Assembly: GCA_023443725.1 (NCBI GenBank)
Contig: JAEZTF010000006.1
Coordinates: forward strand, 1 to 30,150
Reading direction: 5' to 3'
Source of the DNA: Candidatus Parcubacteria bacterium
GTDB taxonomy: Bacteria; Patescibacteriota; Microgenomatia; UBA12405
DNA: 30,150 bases
Below, in pieces: positions 13,820-21,488 of the stretch. How positions within the stretch are numbered: position 1 is the stretch's first letter; each line of letters opens with the position of its first letter. A program made the position numbers and the translations under genes. A model generated the notes under the pieces. It was not told where the DNA came from. It saw nothing but the letters and a program-made list of their open reading frames with translations, and made no database searches.

Positions 13820-14290
13820 TTATACTTTCAATTTTATGACGACATGTCTTTCTTCACCTTCACCTTCAGATTCACTCATTACTTGATCATTTTCTGCTAC
13901 CACCATATGGCAAAGTCTTCGTTCATATGAACTCATATTTGCTAAAGATACTGGTTTTCCGGTTTGAATTACTTTTTCAATCAAATTAGTTACCATCCCT
14001 CTCAATCGATCTTTTTGTTCATTTCGATAATTGTTCACATCCAAAAGGATTCTAATATTTTCATCTACTTGAGTTCTTATAATTAAACCCAATACTAATT
14101 GAACTGCAACTAAATTTCTGCCCTTAAATCCAATCAATATTGCTGGATTATTAACAGTTATTCCTACTAAAACTTGGTTTTCTTCTTCTTCCACATCTTC
14201 CACAAAAGCCTTTTCTACCTCAAAATTCATTTTATCCAATAATTCGCAGGTCAATTGCAATATTTTTTCATTTCTTTTTTTGTTATCCAT
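13820..14290 (-). CDS. jag: KhpB/Jag RNA-binding protein
   Basis: This 156-residue RNA-binding protein has a KH domain with its GxxG loop as GFKGRN (about residues 54-59) followed by an R3H domain with the Arg-x3-His signature in ERRLCHMVV (about 124-132). The Jag_N domain found in many Firmicute homologues is absent, which is common in compact genomes. The family binds RNA and influences cell-envelope growth and division. The order jag-yidC-yidD-rnpA-rpmH beside dnaA is one of the best conserved bacterial gene arrangements. The start has an extended -10 (TGT-TAAAAT) 7 bp upstream. Confidence 0.93.
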   Translation of the reverse strand: MDNKKRNEKILQLTCELLDKMNFEVEKAFVEDVEEEENQVLVGITVNNPAILIGFKGRNLVAVQLVLGLIIRTQVDENIRILLDVNNYRNEQKDRLRGMVTNLIEKVIQTGKPVSLANMSSYERRLCHMVVAENDQVMSESEGEGEERHVVIKLKV

Positions 14291-14297
14291 AGCCGTT

Positions 14298-14306
14298 ATT
14301 TTAACA
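14298..14306 (-). promoter_or_regulatory. extended -10 promoter of jag
   Basis: TGT-TAAAAT on the minus strand with a 7-bp gap to the ATG, inside the short yidC-jag gap. It suggests jag can be transcribed on its own. Confidence 0.5.
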
Positions 14307-14341
14307 TGAAAATTACCAATATAATTATCAATTTTTATTTA

Positions 14342-15121
14342 TTATTTATTCTTATTAAACTTATTTACCAACAATTGTTGACCAATCATCAAAGCCGAAG
14401 TGGTAAACCAGTAGAGAAGTAGTCCTAAAGAAAAGTTCCAACCAATAAATATGGTCATCGCTGGCATGAAATATAATGATTGGGTTCTCATTGCCGACAT
14501 CATGTCATCCTCTTTATCTTTAGTTGATTTCACAATTGACTCATCCACTTTAGGTGCTGGCATCATCAATTTAGCACTCAAAAATTGCAATATTCCCGAA
14601 CCTAAGAGCAATATCACTGGTAATATTAAATTTAAATTTATCCCATTAGCAAAAACTTTTGCTGGGGTCATTGCTAGGTTTCCTCCAAAAAAACTCATAT
14701 CAAATTTGAAAGTCTCATCGATTCTAAAATTACTAATCAAATTGCTATTAATTTTAGCCAAATCACCTCCATTTTGAGCATATCCCGTCACCATATTAAA
14801 TGCCGAAAAGAAAATTAATAAAACTGCAATCTGTAAAATTTGAGGTAAACAACCAGATAGAGGATTAACTCCTTCTATTTTATAAAGTTCCATTTGAGCT
14901 TTTGCCAAAGCTTGTTTATCGTTACCATATTTTTCTTTAAGTTTATTTAATTTTGGTTGTAATTCTTTGATCTTAGCAGCTGATTTTAGACTTGGCCAAA
15001 GTAATGGTAACAATAATAATCTAATCAAAAGTGTTACTACCACAATCGACCAACCCAAATTTCCTAAAAGATAATAAAAACCAAAAAGGGCATTAACAAA
15101 TGGTGCTATTAGTAAATTCAT
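14342..15121 (-). CDS. yidC: membrane protein insertase YidC
   Basis: YidC inserts and folds inner-membrane proteins with or without SecYEG. This 259-residue form is the short Gram-positive/CPR type without the large periplasmic domain. It has five likely helices, the conserved arginine of the hydrophilic groove in the segment VVTLLIRLLLLPL, a cytoplasmic helical hairpin (about 45-80), and NPLSGCLPQILQI before helix 2. I chose the ATG at 15121 over an in-frame upstream codon at 15169 because it avoids overlapping yidD and is preceded by TGT-TAAAAT at 7 bp. No lipoprotein cysteine is seen at the N-terminus. It lies 5 bp after the yidD stop codon. Confidence 0.95.
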   Translation of the reverse strand: MNLLIAPFVNALFGFYYLLGNLGWSIVVVTLLIRLLLLPLLWPSLKSAAKIKELQPKLNKLKEKYGNDKQALAKAQMELYKIEGVNPLSGCLPQILQIAVLLIFFSAFNMVTGYAQNGGDLAKINSNLISNFRIDETFKFDMSFFGGNLAMTPAKVFANGINLNLILPVILLLGSGILQFLSAKLMMPAPKVDESIVKSTKDKEDDMMSAMRTQSLYFMPAMTIFIGWNFSLGLLLYWFTTSALMIGQQLLVNKFNKNK

Positions 15122-15126
15122 AGACT

Positions 15127-15333
15127 CTATTTTAACAGATCTACTCCGCTTCCACCTCCAGGTCGACACCTACTCACTCGTTTTATTCCTAACCACAAAC
15201 CTTTAATCACTCCATATTTCTTCACCGCCTCATAAGTATATTCCGAGCAAGTCGGCACAAATCGACAATATTCACCCTTAGAAATATATTTTTTGTAAAA
15301 CACCAAAATTCTTAAAACTATTTTTTTAAACAT
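15127..15333 (-). CDS. yidD: membrane protein insertion efficiency factor YidD
   Basis: This 68-residue protein has the family's three-cysteine pattern: YCRFVPTCSEY (residues 22-32) and CRPGGGSGVD (56-65). An N-terminal amphipathic helix with many lysines probably associates with the membrane. It assists YidC-dependent insertion. It overlaps the end of rnpA by 16 bp and lacks a -10 near its start, so it is probably translated from the rnpA transcript by coupling. Confidence 0.95.
   Translation of the reverse strand: MFKKIVLRILVFYKKYISKGEYCRFVPTCSEYTYEAVKKYGVIKGLWLGIKRVSRCRPGGGSGVDLLK
15129..15137 (-). promoter_or_regulatory. extended -10 promoter of yidC, overlapping the yidD 3' end
   Basis: TGT-TAAAAT on the minus strand ends 7 bp before the yidC ATG. 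It lies partly over the last codons of yidD and predicts a separate yidC transcript within the cluster. Confidence 0.5.
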
Positions 15334-15644
15334 TTTTTAATTTCTTCTTCTATTTCTTTAATATTTTTATTTAGTATTTCTTTCTTTGCCAAAAAAACTA
15401 TTCTTGTTCCTTTACTAAAATCATCTAAATATTTTCTAACCATCTCTGCCAATCTTCTTTTAATCTTATTTCTCTCAACTGCTTTTTTAGATATTTTTTT
15501 AGAAATCACAAAACCAAACTTTTTTTGATCATTATCATTTTTTAAACTAAGCCAGCCAAAAATAGGGGAATAATTCATTACCCCTTTATTTTTAATTTCT
15601 AGAAATTCTTTTCGACTACTAATTCGATTAATTTTCTTCAGCAC
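15318..15644 (-). CDS. rnpA: ribonuclease P protein component
   Basis: This 108-residue basic protein has the RNase P signature FGFVISKKISKKAVERNKIK at about residues 43-62, followed by RRLAEM. It helps the RNase P RNA bind and cleave pre-tRNA 5' leaders. The length is normal. The start codon is GTG at 15644, supported by a TAGAAT hexamer exactly 6 bp upstream. A phased CTA tract lies across its promoter. The RNase P RNA gene is not in the window. Confidence 0.95.
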   Translation of the reverse strand: MLKKINRISSRKEFLEIKNKGVMNYSPIFGWLSLKNDNDQKKFGFVISKKISKKAVERNKIKRRLAEMVRKYLDDFSKGTRIVFLAKKEILNKNIKEIEEEIKKCLKK

Positions 15645-15650
15645 AATATA

Positions 15651-15656
15651 ATTCTA
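15651..15656 (-). promoter_or_regulatory. -10 hexamer of rnpA
   Basis: TAGAAT on the minus strand, 6 bp before the GTG start. Its TAG overlaps the first CTA of the adjoining phased tract. Confidence 0.5.
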
Positions 15657-15695
15657 ATCTAGCTACTTACTAAAAGCTAATTTACTAATCGACTA
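15654..15695. repeat. 7-8-bp-phased CTA tract 3
   Basis: CTA occurs at 15654 and 15659, then regularly at 15663, 15670, 15677, 15685 and 15693 (steps 7, 7, 8, 8). It fills most of the rnpA-rpmH gap. Confidence 0.7.
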
Positions 15696-15697
15696 AT

Positions 15698-15832
15698 TTA
15701 GGCACTAATTTTCTTTCTACCTTGAGCTCGACGTCTTTTAAGTACATTTCTTCCAGTAGCTGTCATCATTCTTTTCAAAAAACCATGAACTCTTTTATGT
15801 CTTCTAGGATTTGGTTGGTATGTTTGTTTCAT
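15698..15832 (-). CDS. rpmH: 50S ribosomal protein L34
   Basis: This 44-residue, very basic protein starts MKQTYQPNPRRHKRVHGF and carries the L34 core RMMTATGRNVLKRRRAQGR. I chose the ATG at 15832 because it matches the family N-terminus; the upstream in-frame extension has no family similarity. An extended -10 (TGA-TAAAAT) ends 7 bp before it, so this mRNA too would be essentially leaderless. It is the first gene leftward from the origin. Confidence 0.97.
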   Translation of the reverse strand: MKQTYQPNPRRHKRVHGFLKRMMTATGRNVLKRRRAQGRKKISA

Positions 15833-15839
15833 AGGATGA

Positions 15840-15848
15840 ATTTTATCA
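15840..15848 (-). promoter_or_regulatory. extended -10 promoter of rpmH
   Basis: TGA-TAAAAT on the minus strand, 7 bp before the L34 ATG. Confidence 0.55.
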
Positions 15849-15990
15849 CAAATTAAAATCAAATTAATATTAAAATTCGAAGTCATAATTTTGAAACGTA
15901 TTTGAACCTGGGCAACCAGATTCATTTTCCAGTGGAAAAATTGATGACGAGAATTTTAATAAATTTACATTAGATTTGCTTCTTTCATTT

Positions 15991-16022
15991 TGTGGAAAAC
16001 TCATTTATTATCATGTGGATAA
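15991..16022. promoter_or_regulatory. two DnaA boxes upstream of dnaA
   Basis: TGTGGAAAA (15991-15999) and TGTGGATAA (16014-16022) are minus-strand DnaA boxes, the second a perfect match to TTATNCACA. TATTAT at 16006-16011 lies between them and could be a -10, which would place transcription start inside the second box and allow DnaA autoregulation. Confidence 0.75.
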
Positions 16023-16055
16023 CTTATTTTCCCCCGAAAAAGTTTTTCTGCCTTG

Positions 16056-16087
16056 CTACTTGCTATTTACTAATTAGCTATTTACTA
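16056..16087. repeat. 7-8-bp-phased CTA tract 4, abutting dnaA
   Basis: CTA trinucleotides start at 16056, 16063, 16070, 16078 and 16085 (steps 7, 7, 8, 7). The tract ends three bases before the dnaA ATG and replaces the -10/ATG arrangement found at other genes. Confidence 0.75.
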
Positions 16088-16090
16088 AAA

Positions 16091-17434
16091 ATGGATCTTA
16101 ATCGAATTTGGAAAAATGCTCAAGAAGAACTAAAAATAGTTCTCGCTCCAGCTGTTTTCCAAACTTTTATAAGTAAAACCGAATTAATTTCTTTAGAAAA
16201 TAATCTAGCTACTTTAGCTTGCCCCAATTCTTATCTTCTTGATTTCAATAAAAAACGTCACTATCAAATAATTAAAACTGCTCTCGACAATCAAACTAAA
16301 ACCGATAATCTTGTTGATTTTATAGTTCAAGAAATAACCCTAGAAACCACCCCAACTCAAACTCAAGCTGCACCACTTTTTGAATATACTAATCAAAAAA
16401 ACTCTTTTCAACATTCTCTTCATCCTCGATACACTTTCGACACATTAATTGTTGGCAACAGTAATAACTTTGCTTATGCTGCCGCTCAAGGTATTGTCAA
16501 AAATCCAGGTTTATCTTACAACCCTTTTTTTATTTGGGGTGGAGTAGGGGTTGGTAAAACTCATCTTATGCAAGCTATTGGACACGAACTTCTCAAAAAT
16601 AATCCCAATATGAAAATTAAATATTTTTCCGCTGAAACTTTTGGTAATGAATTAGTTGCCGCTCTTAAGAGTAAAACTATGAATCAGTTCAAAGACAAGT
16701 ATCGTAGTCTTGATTGTATTTTGGTTGACGATATCCAATTTATTGCTGGTAAAGAATACACTCAAGAAGAATTTTTTCACACTTTCAATGCTCTTCATAT
16801 GAATGGTAAACAAGTTATTCTTACTTCTGATCGTAAACCCAGTGAAATCAATCACCTTGAGGATCGTTTAGTTTCTCGTTTTATGGGTGGACTTACTGTT
16901 GATATCCAACTTCCAGATTATGAAATGAGAGTGGCTATTATCAACCAAAAAGTAGAAGAGAAAGGAATAAAAATTACTCCAGAAGCTGCTTCTTTTTTAG
17001 CTAATAATATTGAGGCTAATATTCGAGAAATTGAAGGTAAACTTCAACAACTTTCAATTCAGTCTATTGCTAATAGAATAGAGGAGATTGACCTTAATTT
17101 TGTTCAAATTTTTCTCAATCCAGATCAACCTTCAAATAATAATCCAGTTTCAAAATTAAATCCTCGTCATATTATTTCTATTTGTGCCAAACATTTTAAT
17201 TTTAAAACTAGTGATCTTTGTGGCCCAAGCCGTAAAAAAGAACTTGTTTCTGCTCGGCATATTACTGCTTACTTATTACTGACAGAAGGGAATTTGCCTT
17301 TAGAAGAAGTTGGCCGTCTTCTTGGTGGCCGTGATCATACCAGCATTATGCATGCTCGAGACAAAATCCACAACGACTTTTCCACAAACCCACAAATTCG
17401 TCAACTTATTAACCAAATTAAAAATGCTTTTTAA
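16091..17434 (+). CDS. dnaA: chromosomal replication initiator DnaA
   Basis: DnaA binds origin boxes and opens the duplex. From the ATG at 16091 it has 447 residues: domain I (starting MDLNRIWKNAQEELK), a short linker (about 88-108), AAA+ domain III with Walker A GGVGVGKTH (150-158) and Walker B CILVDDIQF (209-217), and DNA-binding domain IV with its signature GGRDHTSIMHA (412-422). An in-frame GTG at 15992 would add 33 unrelated residues that overlap a DnaA box, so it is rejected. No -10 sits next to the ATG, so the transcript probably starts near 16018. DnaA boxes flank the gene on both sides. Confidence 0.97.
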   Translation: MDLNRIWKNAQEELKIVLAPAVFQTFISKTELISLENNLATLACPNSYLLDFNKKRHYQIIKTALDNQTKTDNLVDFIVQEITLETTPTQTQAAPLFEYTNQKNSFQHSLHPRYTFDTLIVGNSNNFAYAAAQGIVKNPGLSYNPFFIWGGVGVGKTHLMQAIGHELLKNNPNMKIKYFSAETFGNELVAALKSKTMNQFKDKYRSLDCILVDDIQFIAGKEYTQEEFFHTFNALHMNGKQVILTSDRKPSEINHLEDRLVSRFMGGLTVDIQLPDYEMRVAIINQKVEEKGIKITPEAASFLANNIEANIREIEGKLQQLSIQSIANRIEEIDLNFVQIFLNPDQPSNNNPVSKLNPRHIISICAKHFNFKTSDLCGPSRKKELVSARHITAYLLLTEGNLPLEEVGRLLGGRDHTSIMHARDKIHNDFSTNPQIRQLINQIKNAF

Positions 17435-17711
17435 CCTAACTTTTTTTTATCCACAATACAACCCAACTTATCCACTAAGTTTTCCACATTTATTTTTTAT
17501 TTTTCAACCGAAGTTTTACCAAAACTCAATAATTACTATAAGACAAAAAAATCAAATTTTGCCTTATTTAAAACCACTTTTTTTGTTTCCACTCCAAAAA
17601 ACACTCAATTTTAACGAGAAAATAGATATTTTTTTTAAGTACCCCACTTATCAACCTCCTCTAATAACTAAAGCTACTAATTTATATTTATATAATTTAT
17701 AATAATAAACA
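17364..17711. other. candidate replication origin (oriC), dnaA-dnaN intergenic region
   Basis: DnaA-box-like sites cluster here: TTTTCCACA at 17378-17386 in the dnaA 3' end, TTATCCACA at 17447-17455 (perfect), TTATCCACT at 17468-17476 and TTTTCCACA at 17480-17488. About 200 bp of very AT-rich DNA follows and could be the unwinding region. CTAATAACTAAAGCTACTAA near 17661 resembles DnaA-trio sequence but is not exact. Gene orientation also diverges around dnaA. GC-skew was not computed. Confidence 0.75.
17698..17703 (+). promoter_or_regulatory. -10 hexamer of dnaN
   Basis: A perfect TATAAT, 8 bp before the dnaN ATG; a second TATAAT lies at 17691-17696. Both fit transcription starting within a few bases of the start codon. 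Confidence 0.45.
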
Positions 17712-18833
17712 ATGAAAATATCAGTTCTTCAAGAGAACTTAAACACTGCCCTGACTAATGTTTCTCGTTTTATCTCTAATAAAAACCAATTACCGATTTT
17801 AAATAATCTTTTGTTATCCACTGACAATGGTCGTCTTAAACTATCTGCCACCAATTTAGAGTTGAGTATTAATTATTGGATTGGGGCCAAAATTGATCAA
17901 GAGGGGAGTATTACTTTACCACCAAAAGAAATTACTGAATTTATTTCTTATCTTTCTTCTGGAAAACTTGATCTTTCTCTTGAGGGAGATAATCTTTTTT
18001 CTGTTTCTTCAAATAAAATAAATTCCACTTTTACTACAATTCCAGCCGCTGATTATCCAGAATTTCCCAAAATTAATTCTCAAACCAGTTTTGATCTTAA
18101 TTTAAACTTATTTCTCAATAGTGTTTCTCAAATAATATTTTCTGCTGCTACAGAAGATGTCCGTCCTGTTTTAACTGCTGTTCTTTGTCAATTTACTAAA
18201 GAAAATTTAATCTTAGTTGCCACCGATGGTTTTAGATTATCTGTAAAGGAAATAAAATTTGATCAACCCTTAAGTTTTGAATCTGATCAACCAATTAAAT
18301 TTTTAATTCCCGCAAAAAGTTTATTAGAGATTACTAAATTAGCTAAAAACAATCAAAAAATTAAATTAGGTCTCAGTAGTGATGATCACCAAATAATATT
18401 CGTTCTAGACGATATAGAGATCATTTCTCGACTTATTGATGGCGATTACCCCGACTATCAAAAAATAATTCCTCAAAATTATTCTACAAAAATATTTATT
18501 AATCGCGACGAATTTTTACAAGCTGTCAAAATTGCTTCTGTTTTTGCTAAAGAGTCAGCTAATGTAGTTAAATTTAATGTTAAATCTAATTCAATTGAGT
18601 TAAGTGCTAATGCTCCTCAAGTTGGTCAAAACAAAACTATTATTGATGCTAAAGTTGAAGGTGAAAATACTGAAATTGCTTTTAATTATAAATTTTTATC
18701 CGATTTTTTAACTAATTGTAAAAGCCAAGAAATTATTATTCAAACTAACGATCCTCTTTCTCCAGCTGGGTTTTTTGATCAATCCGAACCAAACTTCACC
18801 CACATCATCATGCCTGTAAGATTGCAAGATTAA
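17712..18833 (+). CDS. dnaN: DNA polymerase III sliding clamp, beta subunit
   Basis: This 373-residue protein is the normal length for the ring-shaped clamp that tethers DNA polymerase III. It begins MKISVLQENLNTALTNVSRF, contains the middle-domain pattern RPVLTAVL followed by LVATDGFRLS, and ends with the conserved MPVRL motif. It follows dnaA in the usual order, separated by the candidate origin. It converges with the next gene with only 5 bp between stop codons. Confidence 0.97.
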   Translation: MKISVLQENLNTALTNVSRFISNKNQLPILNNLLLSTDNGRLKLSATNLELSINYWIGAKIDQEGSITLPPKEITEFISYLSSGKLDLSLEGDNLFSVSSNKINSTFTTIPAADYPEFPKINSQTSFDLNLNLFLNSVSQIIFSAATEDVRPVLTAVLCQFTKENLILVATDGFRLSVKEIKFDQPLSFESDQPIKFLIPAKSLLEITKLAKNNQKIKLGLSSDDHQIIFVLDDIEIISRLIDGDYPDYQKIIPQNYSTKIFINRDEFLQAVKIASVFAKESANVVKFNVKSNSIELSANAPQVGQNKTIIDAKVEGENTEIAFNYKFLSDFLTNCKSQEIIIQTNDPLSPAGFFDQSEPNFTHIIMPVRLQD

Positions 18834-18838
18834 TTTTT

Positions 18839-19423
18839 TTATTCCCAAGAAATCACTAAATCTTCAAAATTCATTGCTTTACTTGATAACCAATTTCTTA
18901 CATCAATTTCAGCCTTTTCTAAATCATCAATTTTAGATTTAACCTGTATTACACTGTTTGATATTATAGCTTTAACAATAAAAGTTTTACCTTCATAAGG
19001 TAATTCATCTTTTAATTGAGAAATTTGTATTGGCTTATCTCCTTGTAATATTTCTTGATCTTCAAAAGACAATGTATCAAACCAAGCTTGATATTCTTTT
19101 TCGGTTTGAAAAGTACGACTTTTTTCTGTTAATTCTTTTCGTCTATTGTCTGTTTTTTCATTACTTAATATAACCACTTCGTTTTGTGGAATGGCTTTTT
19201 CACTAATTACTTCTTCAGATTCAACATTATTTATTTTATCTTCATTATTTTTTGTATTTGATGTTTTTGTGGAAATATTTGTTGGAGTTGGAGTAGTGTT
19301 AGTTTTACTATTAGTATTGTCAATTTTATTTCCAAAATAACTCTTTACAAACGCCATAATAATAATCATTGCTACTAAAACAACAATTATCCTATATTTT
19401 CCAATAAATTCTTTAATATTCAT
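18839..19423 (-). CDS. small membrane-anchored hypothetical protein
   Basis: This 194-residue protein has one N-terminal membrane helix (IIVVLVAMIIIMAFV, about residues 13-27), a Thr/Asn/Pro-rich linker (35-60) and a charged C-terminal domain of about 90 residues that should lie outside the cytoplasmic membrane. I do not recognise the C-terminal domain. It starts 11 bp after the NlpC/P60-like gene and is the last gene of the secretion-like operon, so a role as an accessory of that apparatus is plausible but unproven. Its start lacks a clear -10, which fits cotranscription. Confidence 0.8.
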   Translation of the reverse strand: MNIKEFIGKYRIIVVLVAMIIIMAFVKSYFGNKIDNTNSKTNTTPTPTNISTKTSNTKNNEDKINNVESEEVISEKAIPQNEVVILSNEKTDNRRKELTEKSRTFQTEKEYQAWFDTLSFEDQEILQGDKPIQISQLKDELPYEGKTFIVKAIISNSVIQVKSKIDDLEKAEIDVRNWLSSKAMNFEDLVISWE

Positions 19424-19434
19424 ATATCTATTTA

Positions 19435-21459
19435 TTAATCTTTAAAAATATCAGTAATTCTATATACATGATAATACTTAAAACCCCACTGATCATCCCT
19501 ATCTATCGTGACATATTCTGGAGTAACCCTAGTTACTCTAGTTAATGATGGGTCACCACCATTACCCACCTCTTCCATTACTTCTCCATTACCTATATAT
19601 ACAGCAAAATGATGACATCCATTTTCATATAGTTCTCCAGTTTTTGGATCTTTCTTTAAACACATTGGTTTAGATTCTGGTACTGTTCTTTCAAACACGT
19701 CTCCTATTTTTAAATCACGCACATTAGTTACATGAACCTCATCAAGACCAAACATTCCTAATTTAGACCAAAAAATCCAATCTCCAATATTTGGTTTGTT
19801 GTAATTTTCTCCCATACATTGATACCACAACCATTTAGCAAATGATCCACAATCTAAGCCATAGTAAGGATACATATTTATTTTATCTTCATAATCTTGA
19901 TCCAACACTAAAGTATCTCTACCATTTTTATCTTTCCCTTTTTTCCATTTATGTTTTGGTTGTACTTCAGTATTCCATTTTGGACTGGCACCAATTTGTG
20001 ACCATTCACTAAAATGACTATAAACCACCTTTCCTTTTATCGCCAAAGCCATTTCTCGCAAAATTAATCTATTATTTCCATTTGGATTTTTTCCATCAGG
20101 GTCACAAGTCGGTATTTTAAAATCACCATTACCTTGATCTAATACATTTACTCCAAATTCACCAGTGTAATCTGATTCTTCATCTTTAGTTGGTGATACT
20201 AATGTTGACACATTATTGTTTTGCAAACTACAACCTGTCAATAAAAATACTAATATTAAAACCGGTATAAACCATTTCTTTTTTAAAATACCACCAAGTT
20301 CATCATCATCACCGCCAGGTCCTCCATTAGCAAGATTATTAATTCCATCAATTATTTTCTTACCAATTTTTTTTATTCCATCAAACAATGCTTTAGCTGC
20401 TAATACTATTGCTGCAATTCCACCTGTTGCTGCTGTCGCCGCCACTCCGCCTACAGCCGCCACTCCTGTAGCTGCTGCTCCTGCAGCCGCACCACCAGCA
20501 GCACCTGCTGCTGCAGCACTAGCTCCACCACCTAAAAATCCTTGTAGAGTTGCATTAAATCCTGCTTGAAAACCCTCTTTTGCAAATACTTTTAAACCAT
20601 TTTCTAAAATAGCTTTACTTGATTCTGTTCCTAATTTAGAAACAAAATTTTCACCCCAATTACCAACAGTTCTTCTAATAGCTCCACCACTAAAAGTGTC
20701 AATTCTATCAACTAGAGACAAAAACTTACTCTGACCCATATTAAAATTAGTCAATACTCCTTCATTTTTCAAAGATCCAGCCAAACTGTTAAATGAAGTT
20801 AACTCTCTAATATTACTTGGTTGATTTAATCCTGATAAACCATTTGTAATAGCTTCATATTTTCCTTTAATTGCTTCAATTTGTCCTGGTGTTTTTTGTA
20901 AAAGTTTTACTGTTCCTTCAAGATCAGTAAATGCTAATGGTATTTTTGTTTTTTCTACCCCCAAGTCAGTTGATAACAATTCATCTTTAGCTTCGCTACT
21001 AATTCCTTCACCATCATAGTACGTTTCTGCAACCAAAACAGCATGTTCTTTAATTAATCTCTCTTGCTCTTCGGTTATTTTTACTCCTTCATTAGCTTTT
21101 TTATAACCTTCTACAATATCGTCACCCAGTCTTTTTTTTCTATAATCAGCCACTGTCTTTTTATTTTCCTTTTCCCATTTTCTTGCTTCCTCAACAATTC
21201 TTTTACTAGCTACTTTTATTTCATCATTAACTTCAACACCCAAAGATTTAGCTATTTTTTGTTCCAAACTTTTTACTGAATCACTTTTTGATTCAACATC
21301 TCTACTTCCAATTATTCTTTTTGATTCCTCTTCTATTAATTTACTTAGCTTCTTATCATTTCCAAATTTTTCCGACACCACTTTACCTATTCCTTCAGCC
21401 TTTTGACCGACTACTTCTTGTGGGTCTACTTGTTGATTATTATTTCCTTTAATAGCCAT
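19435..21459 (-). CDS. membrane protein with C-terminal NlpC/P60-like peptidase domain
   Basis: This 674-residue protein has a charged helical N-terminal half (1-300), a Gly/Ala-rich hydrophobic stretch (308-356), a membrane helix (about 396-409) ending LLTGCS, and a C-terminal domain with a candidate catalytic Cys in LDCGSFAKW (Cys537) and His in GCHHFAVYIG (His616/617), the order expected of NlpC/P60 or CHAP amidase/endopeptidases. Gram-positive type IV systems use such VirB1/TraG-type hydrolases to open peptidoglycan; the hydrophobic part could serve as a VirB6-like channel segment, though it has fewer helices than VirB6. The LLTGC resembles a lipobox but is internal. A perfect TATAAT lies 6 bp before the ATG. 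Confidence 0.75.
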   Translation of the reverse strand: MAIKGNNNQQVDPQEVVGQKAEGIGKVVSEKFGNDKKLSKLIEEESKRIIGSRDVESKSDSVKSLEQKIAKSLGVEVNDEIKVASKRIVEEARKWEKENKKTVADYRKKRLGDDIVEGYKKANEGVKITEEQERLIKEHAVLVAETYYDGEGISSEAKDELLSTDLGVEKTKIPLAFTDLEGTVKLLQKTPGQIEAIKGKYEAITNGLSGLNQPSNIRELTSFNSLAGSLKNEGVLTNFNMGQSKFLSLVDRIDTFSGGAIRRTVGNWGENFVSKLGTESSKAILENGLKVFAKEGFQAGFNATLQGFLGGGASAAAAGAAGGAAAGAAATGVAAVGGVAATAATGGIAAIVLAAKALFDGIKKIGKKIIDGINNLANGGPGGDDDELGGILKKKWFIPVLILVFLLTGCSLQNNNVSTLVSPTKDEESDYTGEFGVNVLDQGNGDFKIPTCDPDGKNPNGNNRLILREMALAIKGKVVYSHFSEWSQIGASPKWNTEVQPKHKWKKGKDKNGRDTLVLDQDYEDKINMYPYYGLDCGSFAKWLWYQCMGENYNKPNIGDWIFWSKLGMFGLDEVHVTNVRDLKIGDVFERTVPESKPMCLKKDPKTGELYENGCHHFAVYIGNGEVMEEVGNGGDPSLTRVTRVTPEYVTIDRDDQWGFKYYHVYRITDIFKD

Positions 21460-21465
21460 TAAAAA

Positions 21466-21471
21466 ATTATA
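21466..21471 (-). promoter_or_regulatory. -10 hexamer of the NlpC/P60-like gene
   Basis: A perfect TATAAT on the minus strand, 6 bp before the ATG, in the 29-bp gap after virB4. It suggests an internal promoter in the secretion operon. Confidence 0.5.
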
Positions 21472-21488
21472 TCTTATTTTTACTTAGC

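Noticed and set aside
15833..15925. N-terminal extension of L34
   Set aside because: L34 is about 44 residues and begins at the MKQTYQPN position; the extension has no family similarity and covers the promoter.
15992..16090. N-terminal extension of dnaA from an upstream GTG
   Set aside because: The added 33 residues are unlike any DnaA and overlap DnaA boxes and the phased CTA tract; the ATG at 16091 fits the family start.
20216..20569. 117-codon plus-strand frame, Ala/Pro-rich
   Set aside because: It is a shadow of the Gly/Ala-rich segment of the minus-strand peptidase-like gene.
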